A stretch of 64,000 nucleotides of DNA, from NCBI GenBank assembly GCA_007618135.1, contig PHFX01000150.1, forward strand, positions 1 to 64,000. The letters are read 5' to 3'. This DNA comes from Candidatus Brocadia sp. WS118 (GTDB taxonomy: Bacteria > Planctomycetota > Brocadiia > Brocadiales > Brocadiaceae). The translations under genes and the position numbers were made by a program. This document shows positions 60,700 to 64,000 of this stretch, piece by piece. How positions within the stretch are numbered: position 1 is the first letter of the stretch; every line of letters starts with the position of its first letter. The notes beneath the pieces are model-generated. The model made no database searches, had not been told where the DNA came from, and was given only the letters and a program-made list of their open reading frames with translations.

Positions 60700-60719
60700 T
60701 CCTGTCACGTTTGAGGACA
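60700..60719. repeat. inverted repeat before pstS
   Basis: CTGTCACGTTTGAGGACAG at about 60701-60719: CTGTC and GACAG arms around nine bases, placed 25-45 bp upstream of the pstS start. It is part of a hairpin rather than the 11-bp direct-repeat Pho box seen at 62.8 kb, though CTGTC also occurs in enteric Pho boxes. Confidence 0.4.
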
Positions 60720-60814
60720 GTATCTTACTCAAATTAATTAAGGAAGTCGACTTATTTTTTTGAATGACGGTTGTCGTATTGTTTCAGCGCAGAGTGACAT
60801 TTCGTGTTATTCTG

Positions 60815-60869
60815 TCATTCAGAGGGAGTGAATCGATCGAAGAATCTCATCTTTGAAATTCTAAATATT
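60815..60869. repeat. half copy of the GAAGAATCT repeat at the porin 3' end
   Basis: CTGTCATTCAGAGGGAGTGA and GAAGAATCTC resemble one side of the palindromic element at 55461-55528. It is followed by TTTGAAATTCTAAATATT, the reverse complement of the AATRTTTAGGAATTTCAA motif found at module borders. The porin stop codon lies directly at this edge (60868). Confidence 0.6.
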
Positions 60870-62406
60870 AAAATACGATCTGATATTGCAATCTAACCTG
60901 GTTTTCGCTTCCACTCTGTTCTCTGCCCCGTTCGTCCGAGTTCTCATAGTGTCCAACATCTGCCTGGAGTTTGGAGCGATGAACTCCGGGGCGGAAGTAA
61001 TAGTTTATACCCCCTGAGTATTCCCTTCCGATGTCATCAGAGACATCTTTATTCCGATCAAGGTAAGAATAACGGGCTGCAACCTCCAGCCTTTTGGGTA
61101 TTACAAAATAGCCTGCCTGGCTGAAAAATCCGTTGGAATCGACTGAGTCACCACCGTGCTCCGGATCCGCACTCCTCATAAAATACTCATTGTGCCATGA
61201 GAAGCCACGGTATTTCATACTCAGTTCAAGAACTCCCTGGAGACCATCGGTATCCTCAAGCTTTTCATCCCTTTCCTTTGGGTTCACCACAACGGATGCT
61301 GCAACGGATGCCTTGAATTTTTCTGTAAATTTCAAATCCGATTCATCAATGGTGTCATATTTTCCAAATGGGTTATATCTCACGTTAAACACGTACATGA
61401 GTTCATTATCCAGATTGTCTTCCGTGCCTCTATCCTCGTCATCTTCACCTGCCCCCTGAAACATTGCTGCATGATATTCAAGGTGTCCGTCAAAGGGTTT
61501 GCCATAAATATCAAATCCATAATCACGGTCCTGGTCAAATTCTTCACTGGCAATGGCCCTGTCCTGGAAGAGGAGTTTCGCAGAGGTCGACATCCTTTGC
61601 TGGTTAAATGGCACTTTAAAATACCCAAGCTTTGCATTTAATTCAGGCAATGGAGTCCAGTATACATAAAAATCCCTCACACCCAAGTCAAAGCTATCCC
61701 CATCGAGTTCAACATAATAGTGTGTCATTTTGCTGTAGATGTTTCCTCCAAAGCAAAGCCTTGCCCGGCGGACATCCATATTCAGGGTATCATTTTCCCC
61801 AATATCCTCATTCCTGTCTTTATAGGAAGCACGGAATTGCATTCTGAAGCCTATTCCCAGGGAATAGGTATTATCGGCCGATTCAAAACCGATAGAAAAC
61901 TTGTCCTCATCAGGGGTATATATGGTCGTCATTGCAGGCATGCCGAGCCCCATTTTCTTTCGTGCCTCATCTGTGGCAAGATAGTCTTCTACAACTTTTT
62001 TAACCTCTTCCTTTGTAACGGGCGCAGCCGCTTCACGGTTATTTGTGGCAAGATCGTCTTTAACAATTTGTTTAATATCTTCTTTACCGGCTGGCGGAGT
62101 TTTGATCTCCTCTGTTTGCGTCGTTGTGGTCTGAGGGACCATGGTATCTATACGGTTTTTTAAAACTTGTATTTGTTCTTGCTGTCTTGTTGCTAATTCA
62201 ACCAACTGCTTCATTTGTTCTTGCTGTTTTGCAAACGATTCCTCCATCCGCTTCAATTGCCATGTTAAATCTTCTGCCTCACCTCTGTATACTGCTTGAG
62301 GTTGTTCTGGCTGTTGGGCAAATACATCTTGCAAAACGCCACCGGTATATACACCGCCTAATACTATTGCAGACGATAAAATATACTTGCGCCATTTACT
62401 CCGCAT
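60868..62406 (-). CDS. phosphate-selective porin O/P-like outer-membrane protein
   Basis: 512 aa from the Met at 62406 (AGGAGGT eight bases before). Signal peptide RSKWRKYILSSAIVLGGVYT and on, cleaved near FAQQ. Residues 50-100 form a coiled coil (QLKRMEESFAKQQEQMKQLV), then two similar segments KEDIKQIVKDDLATNN and KEEVKKVVEDYLATDE. The barrel begins near 175 with KFSIGFESADNTYSLGIGFR and ends in VRLQYQIVF with a terminal Phe, the outer-membrane assembly signal. LDGDSFDLGVRDFYVYWTPL and GYFKVPFNQQRMSTS match the OprO/P family. The link to pst genes supports phosphate or anion uptake. Confidence 0.92.
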   Translation of the reverse strand: MRSKWRKYILSSAIVLGGVYTGGVLQDVFAQQPEQPQAVYRGEAEDLTWQLKRMEESFAKQQEQMKQLVELATRQQEQIQVLKNRIDTMVPQTTTTQTEEIKTPPAGKEDIKQIVKDDLATNNREAAAPVTKEEVKKVVEDYLATDEARKKMGLGMPAMTTIYTPDEDKFSIGFESADNTYSLGIGFRMQFRASYKDRNEDIGENDTLNMDVRRARLCFGGNIYSKMTHYYVELDGDSFDLGVRDFYVYWTPLPELNAKLGYFKVPFNQQRMSTSAKLLFQDRAIASEEFDQDRDYGFDIYGKPFDGHLEYHAAMFQGAGEDDEDRGTEDNLDNELMYVFNVRYNPFGKYDTIDESDLKFTEKFKASVAASVVVNPKERDEKLEDTDGLQGVLELSMKYRGFSWHNEYFMRSADPEHGGDSVDSNGFFSQAGYFVIPKRLEVAARYSYLDRNKDVSDDIGREYSGGINYYFRPGVHRSKLQADVGHYENSDERGREQSGSENQVRLQYQIVF

Positions 62407-62515
62407 ATCAAAAACCTCCTTTTTTGAAATATCTCTATAAATGCTCAATAGTCTTGACTGCTTCTTTTTTTAGCTTTACTTTACTTTTTTCGTAACAATT
62501 TAGTATTTTGAAAAA

Positions 62516-62590
62516 TGTAGCGCCGATCCCTTGTGGTCGGCTCCATTCGTTAGCAATATTGGCGGGGGATAAACCACCCGCGCTACGTAT
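62516..62590. repeat. GTAGCGC hairpin, inverted copy in the porin leader
   Basis: GTAGCGCCGATCCCTTGTGG and GGGGGATAAACCACC..GCGCTACG correspond to the reverse complement of the hairpin at 55553-55607 with a divergent loop. It lies between the Pho box promoter and the porin ATG, so it will be transcribed in the leader. Confidence 0.75.
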
Positions 62591-62799
62591 TCCGTTTCTT
62601 GTGGATCACCTATAAATGGAAGGATTTTTCAAAAAGCTAAATCGATACTTTTTCCATATAACGCAAACTTAATGCCCATCCTTTCACCCGTTATTGTCTG
62701 AAAATACAGGAGAGACGAGGAAGTTTCTCTCTCGCACAGGGTTCGGTTGTCCTCACCGGAGATTCCTATGAAAGGTTACATCATACAAATCTTTGAGAA
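62591..62799. other. porin leader, no gene
   Basis: About 210 bp transcribed from the Pho box promoter if the start near 62793 is right. No reading frame with a ribosome site. No recognisable riboswitch. Confidence 0.45.
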
Positions 62800-62853
62800 A
62801 GTATAAATAGGTAGTGTTAAGGAATTATTAAGGAATTATTAATTTTGTGTTAA
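62800..62853 (-). promoter_or_regulatory. Pho box promoter with four 11-bp-spaced repeats
   Basis: On the minus strand TTAACA, TTAATA, TTAATA, TTAACA end at 62848, 62837, 62826 and 62815, exactly 11 bp apart, followed nine bases later by a -10 hexamer TATACT (62805-62800). This is the layout of PhoP-bound Pho boxes in Bacillus (TTAACA-like direct repeats, 11-bp period) and close to the cyanobacterial version. The genes downstream on this strand are the porin and pst genes. Confidence 0.85.
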
Positions 62854-62855
62854 TA

Positions 62856-63385
62856 TATATTAGGAATTTTCAAACCAACGGTAGCGGTAAGACGCACCTT
62901 GCCACTACTCTGTTATAAAAGTCGCCGAAGGCCCAATTAAATGTAAAGGAATTTCAATGTAAAATTGTAGCGCTGGGTTTATCCCTGGCAATTGGCCGAC
63001 CACAAGGGATCGGCGCTACGTCTCAAAAGATGCATTCAAAGAAAGAAGTCGTTGGGTTTTTGTCTTTTAAACCCCAACCTAATTTAATGTTTAAAAATAT
63101 CAATCATTTGTAATTCCCTCTATCGGTAGGACAAGCGTCCCCGCTTGTCATTATGATGTCAACCGAGGACGGTTGACCTACCTTATGGGATTAAGGGGTG
63201 TGTACATAATGCCGTAACACACCCGTGCCCATGTAGCGCGACCAGTCTGGTCGCCTTACAATGAGGGGAGTTTAAAATCGCTGCCGAAGGCAGCCTATTC
63301 AATGTTTAGGAATTTCAATTACCCCCCATAATCCCCCCGTTTACGGGGGGAAACAGGTGGGAAAGTAGCCGAAGGCCTAATTTAA
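62856..63385. repeat. modular hairpin-repeat array, second locus
   Basis: The order of 55534-55755 recurs here: border motif (62947-62959), GTAGCGC hairpin (62968-63020), flank with TCTCAAAAGATGCATTCAAAG, border motif AATGTTTAAAAATATCAATC (63086-63105), then about 190 bp absent from the other copy with hairpins ACAAGCG/CGCTTGT (63130-63150), TCAACCG/CGGTTGA (63159-63178) and GCGACC/GGTCGC (63238-63253). Border motif AATGTTTAGGAATTTCAATT follows (63300-63319), then CCCCCGTTTACGGGGGG and GAAGGCCTAATTTA. A further border motif stands at 62862-62874. Confidence 0.85.
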
Positions 63386-63409
63386 TATAGTAACCACTTA
63401 AAGAAAGTT

Positions 63410-63535
63410 GCCATTGCGAGGGCGTTAGCCCGAAGCAATCTTCCTATGAATGTCATTCCGAGCAAAGCGAGGAATCTCGTGGGTTCGCTTCGCTCGGGCT
63501 CGCAACTTCGGCTTCGCCGTCGCTCGCAATGACCA
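63410..63535. repeat. palindromic CATTGCGAG repeat
   Basis: CATTGCGAGGGCG and CGTCGCTCGCAATG are inverted outer arms around GAAGCAATCTTCC, CATTCCGAGCAAAGCGAGGAA and GCTTCGCTCGGGC. The GCAAAGCGAGGAATCT part is a variant of the GCGAAGAATCT repeat elsewhere. No gene. Confidence 0.75.
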
Positions 63536-63672
63536 GTGCATGTCAACTTATTTAATTCGTTTACTGTATATTCATTTAGGCATTTAAAAGCTTTTTTAAG
63601 ACAAAAGGTATTGCTATAAACATCAAAGATAGTATAATTTGAAAAATTTTACATGGGTTAACGATACGAATT

Positions 63673-64000
63673 ATGCAGTACGATTTTAAAAACAAAAAGA
63701 TTACGGTTATGGGGTTAGGCCTGTTTGGCGGCGGGGTGGGTGTTGCTCAGTTTCTTGCGAGACACGGCGCCCGTGTTACGGTAACTGATTTGAGGAACGC
63801 TACAGAATTATCACCTTCCATAAAACAGCTTGAAGGCCTTCCCATTTCCTATAAGCTTGGAGGACATTGCGACGAAGACTTTGCCAACGCAGATATGGTT
63901 ATCGTTAACCCTGCTGTACCCAGAGATTCGAGGTTCATGCGCCTGGCAAGAAATAACCAGGTGCCCATGGATTCCGAAATAAACATCTTCTTTCAATTAT
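63673..64000 (+). CDS. murD: UDP-N-acetylmuramoylalanine-D-glutamate ligase, 5' part
   Basis: The frame from ATG 63673 runs off the window. KNKKITVMGLGLFGGGVGVA is the nucleotide-binding start of MurD, and RVTVTDLRNATELSPSIKQL and DMVIVNPAVPRDS its UDP-MurNAc-binding domain; relatives read VVVSPGIP at the last site. 109 residues are visible of about 450. It adds D-Glu to the muropeptide precursor. The repeat block upstream contains no clear promoter. Confidence 0.88.
   Translation, partial: MQYDFKNKKITVMGLGLFGGGVGVAQFLARHGARVTVTDLRNATELSPSIKQLEGLPISYKLGGHCDEDFANADMVIVNPAVPRDSRFMRLARNNQVPMDSEINIFFQL

Noticed and set aside
55445-63385. Regularly recurring AGGAATTTCAA motif as a CRISPR array
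   Set aside because: Spacing is irregular, intervening modules are themselves repeated palindromes, and no cas genes are present.

Overview
The window looks like a chromosomal segment of a Gram-negative bacterium with an elaborate signalling repertoire. It most resembles an anammox-type planctomycete (Brocadiales). This is inferred from haem-rich c-type proteins (a triheme cytochrome and a haem-c chemoreceptor), a formate/nitrite channel, a B12-radical SAM/ketosynthase pair of the kind discussed for ladderane lipids, murQ and murD, and many dispersed hairpin repeats. No diagnostic hydrazine gene lies in the window, so the assignment is an inference.

Layout. 0.3-5.4 kb: a large membrane protein behind a putative c-di-GMP-I riboswitch with terminator, then purM. 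5.4-13.6 kb, minus strand: glycosyltransferase, B12-radical SAM protein, nucleotidyltransferase pair, a decayed DUF433/DUF5615 toxin-antitoxin pair, triheme cytochrome c, TMTC-like TPR membrane protein, larC. 13.7-21.8 kb: nadD, small proteins, an HDOD-GGDEF protein, murQ, uvrC, cinA. 22-32.5 kb: a signalling/lipid region with an HD-GYP regulator, a receiver-GAF-PAS protein behind a sigma-54 promoter, an NtrC-type regulator, a B12-radical SAM enzyme, an unusual ketoacyl synthase and a membrane histidine kinase. 32.5-34.6 kb: a scar zone with a CusA-type RND pump remnant, a vapB gene with truncated vapC, and an FNT channel with an altered pore residue. 34.8-41.2 kb: globin-coupled hybrid kinase, proA, ftsB-like gene, eno, folA. 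41.5-53.6 kb: a complete chemotaxis cluster (cheY, cheX-like, cheX-REC, cheA, cheW, MCP, cheD, cheC, cheY, cheR, cheB) interrupted by two GxxExxY genes, a frameshifted four-helix-bundle gene and a heptanucleotide repeat. 53.7-62.9 kb: group II intron scrap, then the phosphate regulon read leftwards (porin-pstS-pstC-pstA-pstB-phoU) from a four-repeat Pho box. 62.9-63.7 kb: a modular repeat array. The window ends inside murD.

Themes. Second-messenger control recurs: GGDEF, HD-GYP and a putative c-di-GMP riboswitch. Haem is used as a sensor twice (globin kinase, c-haem MCP). The strongest candidate for an undescribed system is the 25.4-32.5 kb unit. There a two-component pair brackets a translationally coupled radical SAM enzyme and a ketosynthase whose second active-site histidine is glutamine. 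Accessory turnover is visible as decayed toxin-antitoxin loci, a dead efflux pump, GxxExxY cassettes bounded by inverted repeats, and hairpin modules punctuated by an AGGAATTTCAA motif.
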